NCBI GenBank assembly: GCA_964412195.1
Contig: CAYPNP010000049.1
Location: 1 to 14,798 of the forward strand
Direction of reading: 5' to 3'
Length of the DNA stretch: 14,798 bases
Source of the DNA: CAYPNP01 sp964412195
GTDB lineage: Bacteria; Acidobacteriota; JAAYUB01
The translations under genes and the position numbers were made by a program. Shown here piece after piece: positions 1 through 10,155 of this stretch; position 1 is the first letter of the stretch; each line of letters opens with the position of its first letter. The notes under the pieces are model-generated. The model ran no database searches and was not told the origin of the DNA. It worked only from the letters and a program-made list of their open reading frames with translations.

Positions 1-55
1 GGCCCAAAGCGGCCGCCACCCGGGGCTATCCAAATTATTTCCCTTCGGGAAACGG
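1..55. repeat. Left-end copy of a dispersed 55-bp palindromic repeat
   Basis: This segment is the reverse complement of 14497-14551 with 50 of 55 positions identical by hand alignment. It contains a small perfect stem-loop, TTTCCC-ttc-GGGAAA, at 38-52. Its 25 bases at 3-27, covering CCCAAAGCGGCC and CCACCCGGGGCT, recur exactly and in direct orientation at 14744-14768. The same core therefore appears at both window ends in both orientations. It is a dispersed repeat of unknown nature; no transposase is linked to it here. Confidence 0.8.
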
Positions 56-575
56 TTCGGACAAGCATCATGTTGTTCTTGGAAAAAGGTCACGGGCTTG
101 GCAGTTCCTGCCCGCGCGGAAGGAGAGCCCAAGATATGGCAGATTGACGGAGTTGAGTGGCATGCACCCTGGCTTCCCAGGTCCGGCCCCACGCGCCCCT
201 CCCTGCCGGCCGGGGTACCTCCGCCCTGCCGGTGTGCACATCTTGCTCTCGCGCCGGACCTGGAACCCGGGGACTGGGACCTGGCCCATCCCGTCGGGGT
301 CGGGATCGGTATCGGAATCGGTGTCGACCCGTGAATTGATACCGATACCGATTCCGATACCGACCCCGATGAAGATGGCGGACTATTTCCGTGCAAAGAC
401 GAGAGAAACGGATTCAAACGGACCGGACACTCAACAGTGATTGCGCACAAGGAACAGGCGGGGTAAAGTAGAGAGCCACCGGAGGGAAGCGGAACACTTC
501 CCGTCGATCCGTCCCGTTGAACCACCGGCCGGACCGTGCGCCGCTGGACGGGAGACGGCCGGCCCACGAGCGAGC
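56..575. other. Gene-free leader region upstream of the transporter gene
   Basis: No convincing gene is seen here. The open frames are short, overlap each other in several frames, and encode Pro/Gly/Arg-rich low-complexity peptides typical of GC-rich non-coding DNA. The transporter frame stays open back to a TTG at 441, but the residues between there and 576 are hydrophilic, Arg/Pro-rich and unlike a transporter N-terminus. The stretch holds the inverted hexamer repeat at 296-369. A weak promoter-like pair (TTGCGC at 441, TAAAGT at 464, 17-bp spacing) is too poor to call. Confidence 0.6.
296..369. repeat. Inverted pair of degenerate (ATCGGT)n arrays
   Basis: The left arm (296-326) is a run of six-base words such as ATCGGT, ATCGGA and GTCGGG. 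The right arm (339-369) is its approximate reverse complement, ACCGAT, ATTCCG and ACCGACC. Aligned by eye, the arms share about 24 complementary bases with one mismatch and a one-word length difference. They could fold into a long hairpin around a short loop near 327-338. The six-base period resembles the other word-like arrays of this window. The function is unknown. Confidence 0.7.
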
Positions 576-1919
576 ATGATGGCGATGACCGAACTGACGC
601 AGAAAAAGATCTTCTACCTCTGGGCGCCGCTGGCGGCCACCTGGCTGATGATGTCGGTGGAGGGTCCATTCCTGGCGGCCGTGATCGCCCGGCTGCCCGA
701 CCCCAAGGCCAACCTGGCCGCCTACGGCATCGCTTTCTCGTTCGCCCTGATCGTCGAGGCGCCCATCATCATGATCTTCAGCGCCTCCACCGCCCTGGCG
801 GCCGGGCGGACCTCGTTCCACCGGCTCCGCCGATTCACCTACACCCTCAACGCCGCCATCACCGCGGCCATGCTGGTGATCCTCTTCCCGCCCGTCTTCC
901 GCTTCATCGCCGAGGGCCTCATCGGCCTGTCCCCCGAAATCGCCCGGCTGACCCACGTCACCACCGCCCTGATGCTGCCCTGGCCCGCCGCCATCGGCTA
1001 CCGGCGCTTCTACCAGGGCCTGCTTGTCCGCAGCGGCCGCACCCGGCTGGTTGCTTACGGCACGGTGGTGCGCCTGACCACCATGGCGGCCGTGGCGACG
1101 ACGCTGTACGCCACGGGACGCGTGCCCGGCGCCTGCGTGGGCACGGCCGCCCTCGCGAGCGGCGTGGTCATGGAGGCCATCGCCAGCCGCATCATGGCGC
1201 TCCGGACAGCCCGGCACTTGCGGGGACTGGACGAGGAATCCCCCCCGAGCTACCGGGAGATCGCCCATTTCTACTACCCGCTGGCCCTCACCTCGGTGCT
1301 CACCCTGGGCGTCCACCCGATGGTCACCTTCTTCATCGGCCAGAGCCGGTACGCCCTGGAGTCGCTGGCGGTGCTGCCGGTGGTGAACTCCTTCGGCTTC
1401 ATCTTCCGCTGCTTCGGCATCTCGTTCCAGGAGATCGGAGTGGCCCTGATGGGCGCGCGCAACTCGGGGCTCGCCGCGCTGCGCCGCTTCGCCGTGCGGC
1501 TTTCGGCGACTACCACGCTGGCCTACGCGGTGGTGGTCCTCACGCCGTTGGCGGGTTGGTGGTTTTCCGACGTATCGGGCTTGAGCGACGAGCTGACCGC
1601 CTTCGCCCTCGGGCCGGCCCGGATCATCCTGCTGCTGCCAGCCCTGGAAGTGATCCTGTCGCTCCAGCGCTCGCTCCTGGTGAACGTCCGCCGCACCGCC
1701 CCCATCACCTGGGCCACCGCGGTGGAGGTGATGGGCATCCTCCTGGTCCTGGCCGCCGCCATCCGCGGCTTCGACGCGGTGGGCGCCACGGCGGCTGCCT
1801 GCGGCTACCTGGTCGGGAAGCTGGCCCACAACCTCGTCCTGCTCCGCCCCTGCCTGACCACCCTGGACCGGACGGAAGGGATCCAGAATTTCAAACCCCC
1901 GGCCGAACCGGCCGTATAA
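576..1919 (+). CDS. MATE/MOP-superfamily multispanning transporter
   Basis: This is a polytopic inner-membrane protein of 447 residues, probably a secondary transporter or flippase. Hydrophobic segments recur through the chain in two halves (about 12-215 and 230-428), joined by a polar loop near 210-228. That is the two-bundle layout of the MOP superfamily, which includes MATE exporters, lipid flippases and ANKH-like pyrophosphate transporters. The stretch GPFLAAVIARLPDPKANLAAYGIAF (residues 30-54, quoted in part as LPDPKANLAAYG) fits a MATE-like first bundle, with an ANKH-like relative as an alternative. ATG 576 is chosen because residues before it look non-coding; 579 and 585 are equally possible, and no strong ribosome site decides between them. 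The stop lies 6 nt before the TonB receptor gene, so the two are probably co-transcribed and may handle one substrate across the envelope. The substrate cannot be read from sequence. Confidence 0.85.
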   Translation: MMAMTELTQKKIFYLWAPLAATWLMMSVEGPFLAAVIARLPDPKANLAAYGIAFSFALIVEAPIIMIFSASTALAAGRTSFHRLRRFTYTLNAAITAAMLVILFPPVFRFIAEGLIGLSPEIARLTHVTTALMLPWPAAIGYRRFYQGLLVRSGRTRLVAYGTVVRLTTMAAVATTLYATGRVPGACVGTAALASGVVMEAIASRIMALRTARHLRGLDEESPPSYREIAHFYYPLALTSVLTLGVHPMVTFFIGQSRYALESLAVLPVVNSFGFIFRCFGISFQEIGVALMGARNSGLAALRRFAVRLSATTTLAYAVVVLTPLAGWWFSDVSGLSDELTAFALGPARIILLLPALEVILSLQRSLLVNVRRTAPITWATAVEVMGILLVLAAAIRGFDAVGATAAACGYLVGKLAHNLVLLRPCLTTLDRTEGIQNFKPPAEPAV

Positions 1920-1925
1920 CCGACC

Positions 1926-4112
1926 ATGAAAACACTGCTGCTTGCCCTTTGCCTGGCGGTCGCCGCCGCCAGCCAGCTCGCCGGTGCAATCCTGGAGGGG
2001 CTCGTGCGCGGGCCCGACGGCCAGCCGCTGGCCCAAGCCCAAGTCCAGGTGGAAGGCGGGCGCGGCTCCGCCGTCACGGATCGGGATGGCCGTTTCCGCC
2101 TCGACACCGACGCGAAGCCGCCCTTCGACCTGCTCCTTCGCCGCGCCGACGGGACCTACCTGAGCCCGGCCCGCGTGGACGCCCTTCCGGCCGCCGGCGG
2201 GATCCTGGAAGTCGCCGCCGCGGCGGCCATCCAGGAAGAGATCCGGGTCTTCCCCGCCAGCGCCGACCTGGACGTCCCGCCCGCCGCCGCGCAATACCGC
2301 CTGGAAACGGAGCAGCTGCGCCGGGAAGCGCCGCGGCAGCTCATCGACGCCCTCACGGACGTGCCCGGCGCCAGCCACGGCGGCGACGGGATGGCCGCCG
2401 TGCCCGTCCTGCGCGGGATGGCGCAGAGCCGAACCCTGCTCCTCCTCGACGAGGGGCGGATCACCGCCGAGCGGCGGGCCGGCCCGTCGGCCACCTTCCT
2501 CGACCTGGCCACCGTGGACGAGGTGGAGGTCCTGCGGGGACCCTGCTCGGTGGCCTACGGCTCGGACGCCTTCGGCGGCGTGATCCAGTCGCGGACGCGC
2601 CTGCCCGCGCCCGGCGACCCCTTCACGCTGGAGTACCTGCTGGAGGGCGGCACCGGCGGCTGGGAACGGGCCGCCATGGCCGAGGCGTCGGCGCCGCTCT
2701 GGGGAGGCGGCCTGCTCGCCGGCGGCGGCTTCCGCAAGCTGGACAACTACGACTCCCCCGAGGGGGAAGTGCCCGACTCGGGCGGCGCCCTGTTCAACGC
2801 CCGCGTGGGCTACCAGCGCGCGGTGGGCGGCGGGCTGCTCCGCGCCCTGTGGCGCTCGGACCTCGGCCGGGACATCGGCAAGCCGGCGGCCTCCGCCGGC
2901 CCCACCCACACGCTCTACCCGGAGGACAACTCCCACCGCCTGGCGATGGCCTACGAGCACGCCGGGCCGCCGGGCTGGTCCCGGCTCAGCGTCTCCGGCC
3001 TCTGGGACGACTACCGGCTCGTCACGCGCAAGGTGAAGAACCCCGCGGGCAGCCAGCCCGGCTCCATCACCGATGCCGACGTGGACGCCCGCGACTACGG
3101 CATCCGGGGGCTGGCCGAACGCCCGCTCGGCCACGGGCAGATCCTCTTCGGGGTGGACGCCAACGGGCGCTACGGCCTGTCCGCCGACAACCGCAGCTGG
3201 ACTTTCACGAACGACGGGCCGCCCGGACCGGTGACGGTCGAGGAGTCGATCACCAGCGCCCGCCGCGACGACCTCGGCTTCTTCGCCGGCGGGGAGACGG
3301 ACGCCGGCCCGGTCAACTTCTCCGGCGGCCTCCGGGTGGACCGGGCCACCAGCCGCAACGACGGCGGCTACTTCGGCCCGCTCTCCACCGCCCACGTCAA
3401 CTGGTCAGGTTTCCTGGCCGGAACCTGGTCCATCTCCCGCGAATTTTCCCTCTCGGCCCAGGCGGCGCGGGGTTTCCGCGACGCGCTGCTGTCGGACCGC
3501 TACTACCGGGGCATCTCCGGTCGCGGCTTCATCACCGGCAACCCGGACCTGCTGCCCGAGACCAGCGCCCAGTTCGACCTCGGCCTGCGCTTCCGCTCCG
3601 GCCGGTTCGCCGCCGCCGGCTACGCCTACCTGTACCGGATCTACGACCTGATCGAGCGGTACCGCCAGGGCCAGGACTACTACTTCCGCAACCGCGGCAG
3701 CGCCGAGTACCGCGGCCTGGAGCTGGAGGCGTCCGCCGCCCTGCCGCTGCGGTTCCAGGCGCTGCTGGCCGCACAGATCGAGCGGGGCTGGGTCCGCGAC
3801 GACCGTGCGCCGGTGGACAGCGTCCCGCCGGCCGGCTTCACCCTGACGCTCCGCCGCGACGCGGCGCGCTGGTGGTGGCTGGGCCGGCTCACCGGCGCCG
3901 ACCGGGACAACCGCCCGGGACCCACCGAGCGGGTCGTTCCCGGCTACGCGGTGGTGGACACCGGCGCCGGGGTGCGGTTCGGCGAGCGCCTCGAGCTGCA
4001 GGTGCTGCTACGCAACCTGCTCGACCAGCCCTATTTCTATTCCACCGACGTGGAGACCGTCCTGGCGCCGGGCCGCTCGGTGCTGGTCACGCTGCGCGGC
4101 GCCCTGCCCTGA
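1926..4112 (+). CDS. TonB-dependent outer-membrane receptor with regulatory-like N-terminal domain
   Basis: This 728-residue protein is an outer-membrane active-transport channel driven by TonB. Residues 1-21 form a signal peptide ending in an Ala-rich cleavage region. Residues 22-100 form a carboxypeptidase-regulatory-like beta sandwich (GPDGQPLAQAQV, then TDRDGRFRL). A TonB-box-like stretch, EEIRVFPAS, lies at 104-112. The plug domain (about 121-225) contains the classic VEVLRGPCSVAYGSDAFGG segment at 200-218. The rest is a barrel rich in alternating aromatic strands. The C-terminus ends VTLRGALP and lacks the usual final aromatic residue. ATG 1926 follows the transporter stop by 6 nt with only a weak ribosome site, which suggests translational coupling. 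Size and plug resemble BtuB/FepA-type receptors, but the ligand is unknown. Vitamin, metal complex or glycan are all possible. Confidence 0.93.
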   Translation: MKTLLLALCLAVAAASQLAGAILEGLVRGPDGQPLAQAQVQVEGGRGSAVTDRDGRFRLDTDAKPPFDLLLRRADGTYLSPARVDALPAAGGILEVAAAAAIQEEIRVFPASADLDVPPAAAQYRLETEQLRREAPRQLIDALTDVPGASHGGDGMAAVPVLRGMAQSRTLLLLDEGRITAERRAGPSATFLDLATVDEVEVLRGPCSVAYGSDAFGGVIQSRTRLPAPGDPFTLEYLLEGGTGGWERAAMAEASAPLWGGGLLAGGGFRKLDNYDSPEGEVPDSGGALFNARVGYQRAVGGGLLRALWRSDLGRDIGKPAASAGPTHTLYPEDNSHRLAMAYEHAGPPGWSRLSVSGLWDDYRLVTRKVKNPAGSQPGSITDADVDARDYGIRGLAERPLGHGQILFGVDANGRYGLSADNRSWTFTNDGPPGPVTVEESITSARRDDLGFFAGGETDAGPVNFSGGLRVDRATSRNDGGYFGPLSTAHVNWSGFLAGTWSISREFSLSAQAARGFRDALLSDRYYRGISGRGFITGNPDLLPETSAQFDLGLRFRSGRFAAAGYAYLYRIYDLIERYRQGQDYYFRNRGSAEYRGLELEASAALPLRFQALLAAQIERGWVRDDRAPVDSVPPAGFTLTLRRDAARWWWLGRLTGADRDNRPGPTERVVPGYAVVDTGAGVRFGERLELQVLLRNLLDQPYFYSTDVETVLAPGRSVLVTLRGALP

Positions 4113-4141
4113 CGGAATCGGCCTGTGTCGAGGCTGTGTCG

Positions 4142-4174
4142 CAACGGTGGGGAGGCCCGCAGGGCCGACCGTTG
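4142..4174. other. Nested stem-loop after the TonB receptor gene
   Basis: An outer stem, CAACGGT (4142-4148) with ACCGTTG (4168-4174), encloses an inner stem, GGCCC (4154-4158) with GGGCC (4162-4166), around a three-base loop. It lies 30 nt past the receptor stop. No T-run follows, so it is not a textbook intrinsic terminator. It may still act as a weak terminator or protect the 3' end of the mRNA. Confidence 0.45.
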
Positions 4175-4218
4175 ACAGCCTCTGATGCTTACCGGTACTC
4201 CCCGCGGCGAAATCCTCT

Positions 4219-4248
4219 TTGACCTGACATGGCGGCTCTTGGTATGAT
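4219..4248 (+). promoter_or_regulatory. Sigma70-type promoter of the sensor-kinase operon
   Basis: The -35 hexamer TTGACC (4219-4224) and the -10 hexamer TATGAT (4243-4248) each match consensus at five of six positions. They are 18 bp apart, and TGG precedes the -10 box, which fits an extended -10. Transcription would start near 4255 and give a leader of about 24 nt. The leader contains the ribosome site AGAGG (4269-4273), 5 nt before ATG 4279. This supports separate transcription of the 4279-8738 pair from the upstream transporter genes. Promoter prediction outside model species is uncertain. Confidence 0.6.
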
Positions 4249-4278
4249 GTCGCTTCTGATCCCCCGCCAGAGGTACCG

Positions 4279-6800
4279 ATGACCGCGAAGTCCGGCGCTC
4301 GATCCAGGGTCTTGCTGCTTGGCTTGTTCCTGGCTTGCGCGGGCTGGCTCCTATCCGGCCCGGCACCGCCCGCCCCCTCCGCGGAAACCGGCAAGCCCGC
4401 CGCCGCGCCGTCCACCGGCCCGCCGCCCTCGCTGCCGGCGCCCGCGCCGGCGGCCGCGCGGGGGCCCGAGCCGATCCGGATCGGGGTCATCGGCCCGCTG
4501 TCCGGGTCCAACAAGCTCTCGGGTCTCCACCAACTCAACGCCGCGACCCTGGCGGCGGAAGAGGCCAACGCCGCCGGCGGGATCGGCGGACGCCAGATCG
4601 AGATCCTGGCCGAGGACGACCAGGGGAACCCCGGCCTGTCCCTGCTGGCGGCGCAGCGCCTGATCCGGCAGGGCGCCGTGGCCATTCTGGGCCCCATCAA
4701 CAGTTCCTGCACCCTCGAGGTCATGCCGGTGTGCGCGAAGGCCAGGGTCCCGCTGCTCACCTCCAGCTCCACCGCCACCCGCATCACCTCGACCGGCAAC
4801 CGCTGGGTCTTCCGCTGCATCGAGTCCGACTTCTTCCGCATGGCCGCGCTCAGCGAGTACCTGGCGGACGAGCTGCGGGTCAAGCGCATCGGCATCCTGT
4901 ACGAGGACGACCCCTTCGGCCGCGGCCTGCAGCGCGACCTCGCCCGGAGCCTCGAGCGCTACGGCCTCAAACTGGCCTACGAGCACTCCTTCACCCGGGA
5001 CCAGCCCGGCTTCCGGGAGGAGCTCTCCCAGCTGGCCAAGGACGACATCCAGGCCCTCGGGCTCTTCGGCATCACGCCGGACAACCTGCGCATCGCCGCC
5101 CAGTGCCAGCAGGCCGGCCTGTCGATCCAGCTCTTCTCGCCCGACGTCAACGAGCGCTACCTGGCCGCCGAGAACCAGGGCCTCGAGGGGCTGGTCGCCA
5201 CCGACTCGTTCTACCTCCTGCGGGAGAAACCGGCGGCCATGGCTTTCGCCGGCCGCTATCGCGCCCGCTTCGGGATGCCGCCCGGCCCGCACGCCGGCCG
5301 CGGCTACGACGCCGCCGGCATCCTGATCCAGGCGCTCCTGCGGGCGTCGCCGCCCCGGGGCGAGGCGCTGCGGGACGCTATCTTCTCCACCGAGAACTAC
5401 CCCGGCGTGACCGGCGACTTCAACTTCAAGTCCAACGGCGACGTGGTCAAGAAGGTCCAGATCGTCGCCATCCACAACGGGAAATTCGTGCCGGCCGCCG
5501 AGTGGAAGGTGCGCCTGAGCTTCCGGCGCTGGCTCATGATCCTGGTGCCGGCCCTGTCGCTGCTCGTCCTGGTCGCGCTCTGGACGGTGGGGCTGGTCCG
5601 GCGGGCCGTGCGTCACCGGCTGCAGCGGCGCGCCCTGCAGGAGTTCCGGCCCATCAAGGTCAATCCGTACATCGTCGGCAACCCCGTCCGGGAGAAGGAG
5701 ATGTTCTTCGGCCGGGAGGACGACTTCGCCCTCATCCGCAAGAACCTGGAGCGCCAGGGCAGCGGCGTCTGCATCGTCGTCTGCGGCGACCGCCGCAGCG
5801 GCAAGACCTCCATCCTCTACCAGATCCTCAACGGGCGCCTCGGCAGGAACTTCATGGCGTTCCTGCTGGACCTGCAGCTCTACGGCAACCTCGGCGACTC
5901 CGACGCCTTCTTCACCCGGATGCGTAAGGACCTGCTGGACGGGCTGAAGAAGCAGGGACTCGCGCTGCCCGCCCACGAGTTCGCGCCGGGCCGCGAAGGC
6001 CTGGAGCAGGCGCTGGAGCTGCTCCTGCGCAAGTACGCCGGCCGGAAAGCGGTGCTGCTGCTGGACGAATACGAGATCCTGGAGACCCTGATCGGCCAGG
6101 GGGCCCTCCACGCTTCGGCCATCGACTTCCTCTCAGCCATGCTGGACCGCCATCCTTCCCTGAACTACGTCCTGACCGGCTCGACCCGTCTCGAGGATCG
6201 GAAGACGGCCTACTGGGAGCACCTCATCGGCAAGAGCCTGTACCGGAAGATCTCCTTCCTCACGCAGCGGGACACCCTTCGCCTGATCACCGAGCCGCTG
6301 CGCGGCCTGGTCTTCCACGAGGACGGCGTGCCGGAGCGGATCTTCCGCCTGACCGCCGGGCAGCCTTTTTACACCCAGGCCATCTGCATGAACATCGTGG
6401 ACCAGCTCAACGAAATGGAGCGCAACCTGGTCACCGCCGCGGACCTGCAGGCCGTGGTGACGCAGCTGGTGGAGAACCCCCTGCCCCAGATGCTCTACTT
6501 CTGGGAGAACTTCAGCGCCGACGAGAAAATGGCCCTCTCGCTGCTGGCCGACGCCCTGGCCGACGGCGGCGCGGAGGCCGCGGAGGTGCCGGCGCTCATC
6601 GAGCACGCCCGCATGCTGCAGCTCCCCCTCCTGCCGGACCTCCAGAAGCTGAACACCGCCCTGGAGGGCCTCTTCGCCCAGGAGGTGGTGTCCAAGAAAG
6701 GCCGCCAGTTCACCTTCCGCATGGACCTGCTGCGGGAGTGGGTCCACCGCGACCACTCCCCCTGGCAGGTTGTGGGCGAGACCAACACCGGCAGGATGGC

Positions 6801-6804
<4 letters not shown>
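4279..6804 (+). CDS. Transmembrane sensor: LivJ-type periplasmic binding domain fused to a STAND-like ATPase
   Basis: This 841-residue protein has three parts. Residues 11-26 form a signal or anchor helix, followed by a Pro/Ala linker (28-62). Residues 64-405 form a complete type I periplasmic binding domain of the branched-chain amino acid family: IRIGVIGPLSG at 66-76, GPINSSCT at 138-145, and LLTSSSTA at 159-166, where this family binds its ligand. A second membrane helix (418-440) leads to a cytoplasmic P-loop ATPase. The ATPase opens with NPY (462-464) and FFGRE (476-480), has Walker A GDRRSGKTS (503-511) and Walker B VLLLDEYE (592-599), continues to LTGS (632-635), and ends in a likely winged-helix region (740-825). 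This layout fits a STAND/AAA-type signalling ATPase rather than an ABC transporter part, since no permease or ABC ATPase is nearby. A lipobox-like Cys at 20 is an alternative to an uncleaved anchor. The stop overlaps the next start in ATGA, and the partner carries a kinase. The ligand is unknown; an amino acid or amide is a guess from the family. Confidence 0.9.
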
Positions 6805-8737
<1,933 letters not shown>

Positions 8738-8738
<1 letters not shown>

Positions 8739-8768
8739 GTGAATGGGTGAATGGGTGAATGGGTGAAT
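8738..8768. repeat. Tandem (GGGTGAAT)4 array at a stop codon
   Basis: Four 8-bp units, GGGTGAAT, run without interruption; the first has lost one G. The array begins at the last base of the kinase gene's TAG stop, so it abuts the reading frame exactly. It looks like one of several short-period word repeats in this genome. Confidence 0.85.
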
Positions 8769-8777
8769 CGGCCGAGC

Positions 8778-8884
8778 GTTCGTGCTCGTGCTCGTGCTCG
8801 TACTCGACGGATGACCGGAAACGGGTCACCGATGATCGCTCGTATTCGTGCTCGTGCTCGTAATCGTAATCGTGCTCGTAATCG
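8778..8884. repeat. (TCGTGC)n and (TCGTAA)n hexamer arrays
   Basis: Two six-base arrays (about 8778-8807 and 8839-8884) are built from TCGTGC, TCGTAC, TCGTAT and TCGTAA. They are separated by a piece containing ATGACCGG and GGTCACC, words also seen in the composite repeats at 9879 and 13750. The gene-free stretch 8739-9146 consists almost wholly of such repeats. Arg-rich open frames across it are products of the repeat. Confidence 0.8.
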
Positions 8885-8947
8885 AAACACTCTATCACTC
8901 GCACCAGCTCGCGCTCCATCCCGGTTTTTCCTACCGAGTGGCTCGGC

Positions 8948-8972
8948 TCTGCGTTCTCTGCGCCTCTGCGTG
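8948..8972. repeat. Word repeat of CTCTGCG/CCTCTGCG type
   Basis: Three near-identical units of 8-9 bp (TCTGCGT, TCTCTGCG, CCTCTGCG) stand in tandem. A sister array, with TTTGCG in place of TCTGCG, lies at 11289-11313 just past the helicase gene. Such arrays fit a family of diverging short-period repeats. Confidence 0.65.
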
Positions 8973-8975
8973 TAA

Positions 8976-9104
8976 ATGATTAGAACGATTATAATAACGA
9001 ACACGATTACGATCGATTGGGGAGACATGGTCCATGGTCCATCGTCCATGGTCGGATTCGCTGAGATCACCAGTCACCCGTCGATTAAGAGCACGAGCAC
9101 GAAA
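8976..9104 (-). repeat. Composite modular repeat, copy 1 (reversed)
   Basis: Read on the minus strand, the modules follow the order seen at 13724-13864: a TCGTGC hexamer run, GGGTGAC octamers, a CCGAC link, an ACCATGGACGATGG-type block, then ATCGATCGTAATCG words. The ATGG-rich block (9026-9053) matches 9920-9947 exactly over 28 bases in the opposite orientation. Copies 1 and 2 thus flank the outer-membrane protein gene as inverted repeats. Confidence 0.75.
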
Positions 9105-9135
9105 GATAAAGCCAGTAGATGATCTTAAGATAACC

Positions 9136-9141
9136 AGGAGG
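9136..9141 (+). promoter_or_regulatory. Perfect AGGAGG ribosome-binding site fixing the 9147 start
   Basis: AGGAGG at 9136-9141 is an exact anti-SD match, 5 nt before ATG 9147. It overlaps the alternative GTG at 9141, so that in-frame codon cannot be the start. This gives the outer-membrane protein its N-terminus, MGVIRRW. Confidence 0.85.
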
Positions 9142-9146
9142 TGGCG

Positions 9147-9878
9147 ATGGGCGTGATCCGGCGGTGGGCGATGGCGGCGATCCTGCTGGCGGCGGCGGCC
9201 GCTCCGGTTCTGGCGGGCGAGGTATCCTACGGCGCGTCGGCGGGCGTGTTCTCCCGCTACATCTGGCGCGGCATCCGGCTGAGCCCCGGCGCGGCGTTTC
9301 AGCCCGCGGTGGGCGTAGGCTACGGCGACTTCTACATCGAGGTCTGGAACAACATCAACCTGGAGGACGCCGGCTGGACCGAGACGGACCTCACGGCCTC
9401 CTACAGCAAGTCCCTCGGCATCGCCGACGTCGAGTTCGGCTACATCTATTACGGCCTGAACGACCTGGAGGACTCTCAGGAACTTTACGGGTCCGTCGCC
9501 TTCAACGTGGCCCTGGAGCCGTCCTTCGCCTTCTACGCCGACGTGGACGCCGGCACGGGCGCTTACTTCCTGGGCTCCGTCGGCCACACCCTGAGCTTCC
9601 CCGGCGGCTACGAGCTGGGCGGCCACTTTTCGGTGGGCTACAACTGCAAGGACGGCTGGATGGGGCTGAAGGACGACGACACCGAGATGAACAACTTCCA
9701 CGACGGGCAGTTCTCCGTGGAGGCAGCCATCCCACTCCATCCCAACATCAAGCTGGAGGCCATCGCGGCGTACTCGTTCCCGCTGACCGACGACGCCAAG
9801 GAGTCGATGCGCAACGGCGGCGTCGACGGCGGCACGTCCACCTTCTGGGGCGGCGCCACGCTGCGGGTGGAGTTCTGA
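9147..9878 (+). CDS. Gcw_chp/TorF-like outer-membrane beta-barrel protein
   Basis: This 243-residue exported protein is probably a small outer-membrane barrel. Residues 1-23 form a signal peptide with cleavage after VLA. The mature protein starts with a family-like segment containing SRYIWRGIRLSPG (36-48), then FQPAVGVGYGDFYIEVWNN. These are close in pattern to TorF/Gcw_chp putative porins, whose signature is Y-x-W-R-G near the N-terminus. Alternating hydrophobic strands, Gly/Tyr turns and the ending LRVEF with a terminal Phe fit Bam-dependent barrel assembly. Length is normal for the family. It is monocistronic, enclosed on both sides by inverted copies of the composite repeat, and the downstream repeat begins right at its stop codon. 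The family lacks a firmly known substrate, so porin function is inferred. Confidence 0.85.
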   Translation: MGVIRRWAMAAILLAAAAAPVLAGEVSYGASAGVFSRYIWRGIRLSPGAAFQPAVGVGYGDFYIEVWNNINLEDAGWTETDLTASYSKSLGIADVEFGYIYYGLNDLEDSQELYGSVAFNVALEPSFAFYADVDAGTGAYFLGSVGHTLSFPGGYELGGHFSVGYNCKDGWMGLKDDDTEMNNFHDGQFSVEAAIPLHPNIKLEAIAAYSFPLTDDAKESMRNGGVDGGTSTFWGGATLRVEF

Positions 9879-10003
9879 CGGGTGACGGGTGACGGATGAC
9901 CGGTGACTACAGCCGATCTGACCATGGACGATGGACCATGGACCATGAAAACTCAGACCGATCGTAATCCTCGATCGTACTCGTAATCGTCATCGTAATC
10001 GAC
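9879..10003 (+). repeat. Composite modular repeat, copy 2
   Basis: Immediately after the TGA stop at 9876-9878 come octamers GGGTGACG/GGATGACC, an ATGG-rich block (9920-9947), and TCGTAATCG-type words (9957-10003). The order matches the copy at 13724-13864 and the reverse of 8976-9104. Only the leading TCGTGC run is missing. The module has no coding capacity. Confidence 0.8.
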
Positions 10004-10034
10004 ATCCCATCTGCGGACGCATCGAGGAATCTAG

Positions 10035-10141
10035 AATTGCAGATTGCGGATTGAAAACCTTTCGTGTGGTTTGTGTGGTTCGTGGTTAGGCTTGTGGATT
10101 GCTGATTTCAATCCGCAATCCGCAATCCGAAATCCGCAATT
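10035..10141. repeat. Inverted (GCGGATT)n arrays around a TTCGTGTGG word repeat
   Basis: The left arm (10035-10056) carries GCAGATTGCGGATT. The right arm (10106-10141) carries repeated AATCCGC words. Over 22 bases the arms are complementary with about two mismatches and could form a long stem. The enclosed 50 bases contain a three-unit word array (10061-10086, TTCGTGTGG, TTTGTGTGG, TTCGTGG). With copy 2 above, this accounts for most of the gene-free stretch 9879-10266. Confidence 0.75.
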
Positions 10142-10155
10142 AGCCGGGCTTCGCG

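Noticed and set aside
441..575. N-terminal extension of the transporter from TTG 441
   Set aside because: The extra 45 residues are polar, Arg/Pro-rich and unlike the start of a membrane transporter; the hydrophobic protein begins properly at ATG 576.
414..3395. Very long minus-strand open frame (993 codons) across the transporter and receptor genes
   Set aside because: The translation is Arg/Gly/Ala/His-rich with no domain pattern, and it lies antisense to two genes with clear signal peptide, plug and membrane-segment features. High GC keeps such antisense frames open.
536..4222. Plus-strand frame of 1228 codons spanning two genes and their junction
   Set aside because: It reads the transporter and receptor in the wrong frame, with Pro/Arg/His-rich low-complexity sequence throughout.
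4351..6111. Minus-strand open frame of 586 codons opposite the sensor gene
   Set aside because: Low-complexity composition with no motif, antisense to a gene with a complete binding domain and Walker motifs.
8739..9070. Short Arg-rich and Glu-rich open frames in the 8739-9146 spacer
   Set aside because: They arise from hexamer arrays whose unit length is a multiple of three, so the frames stay open without coding.
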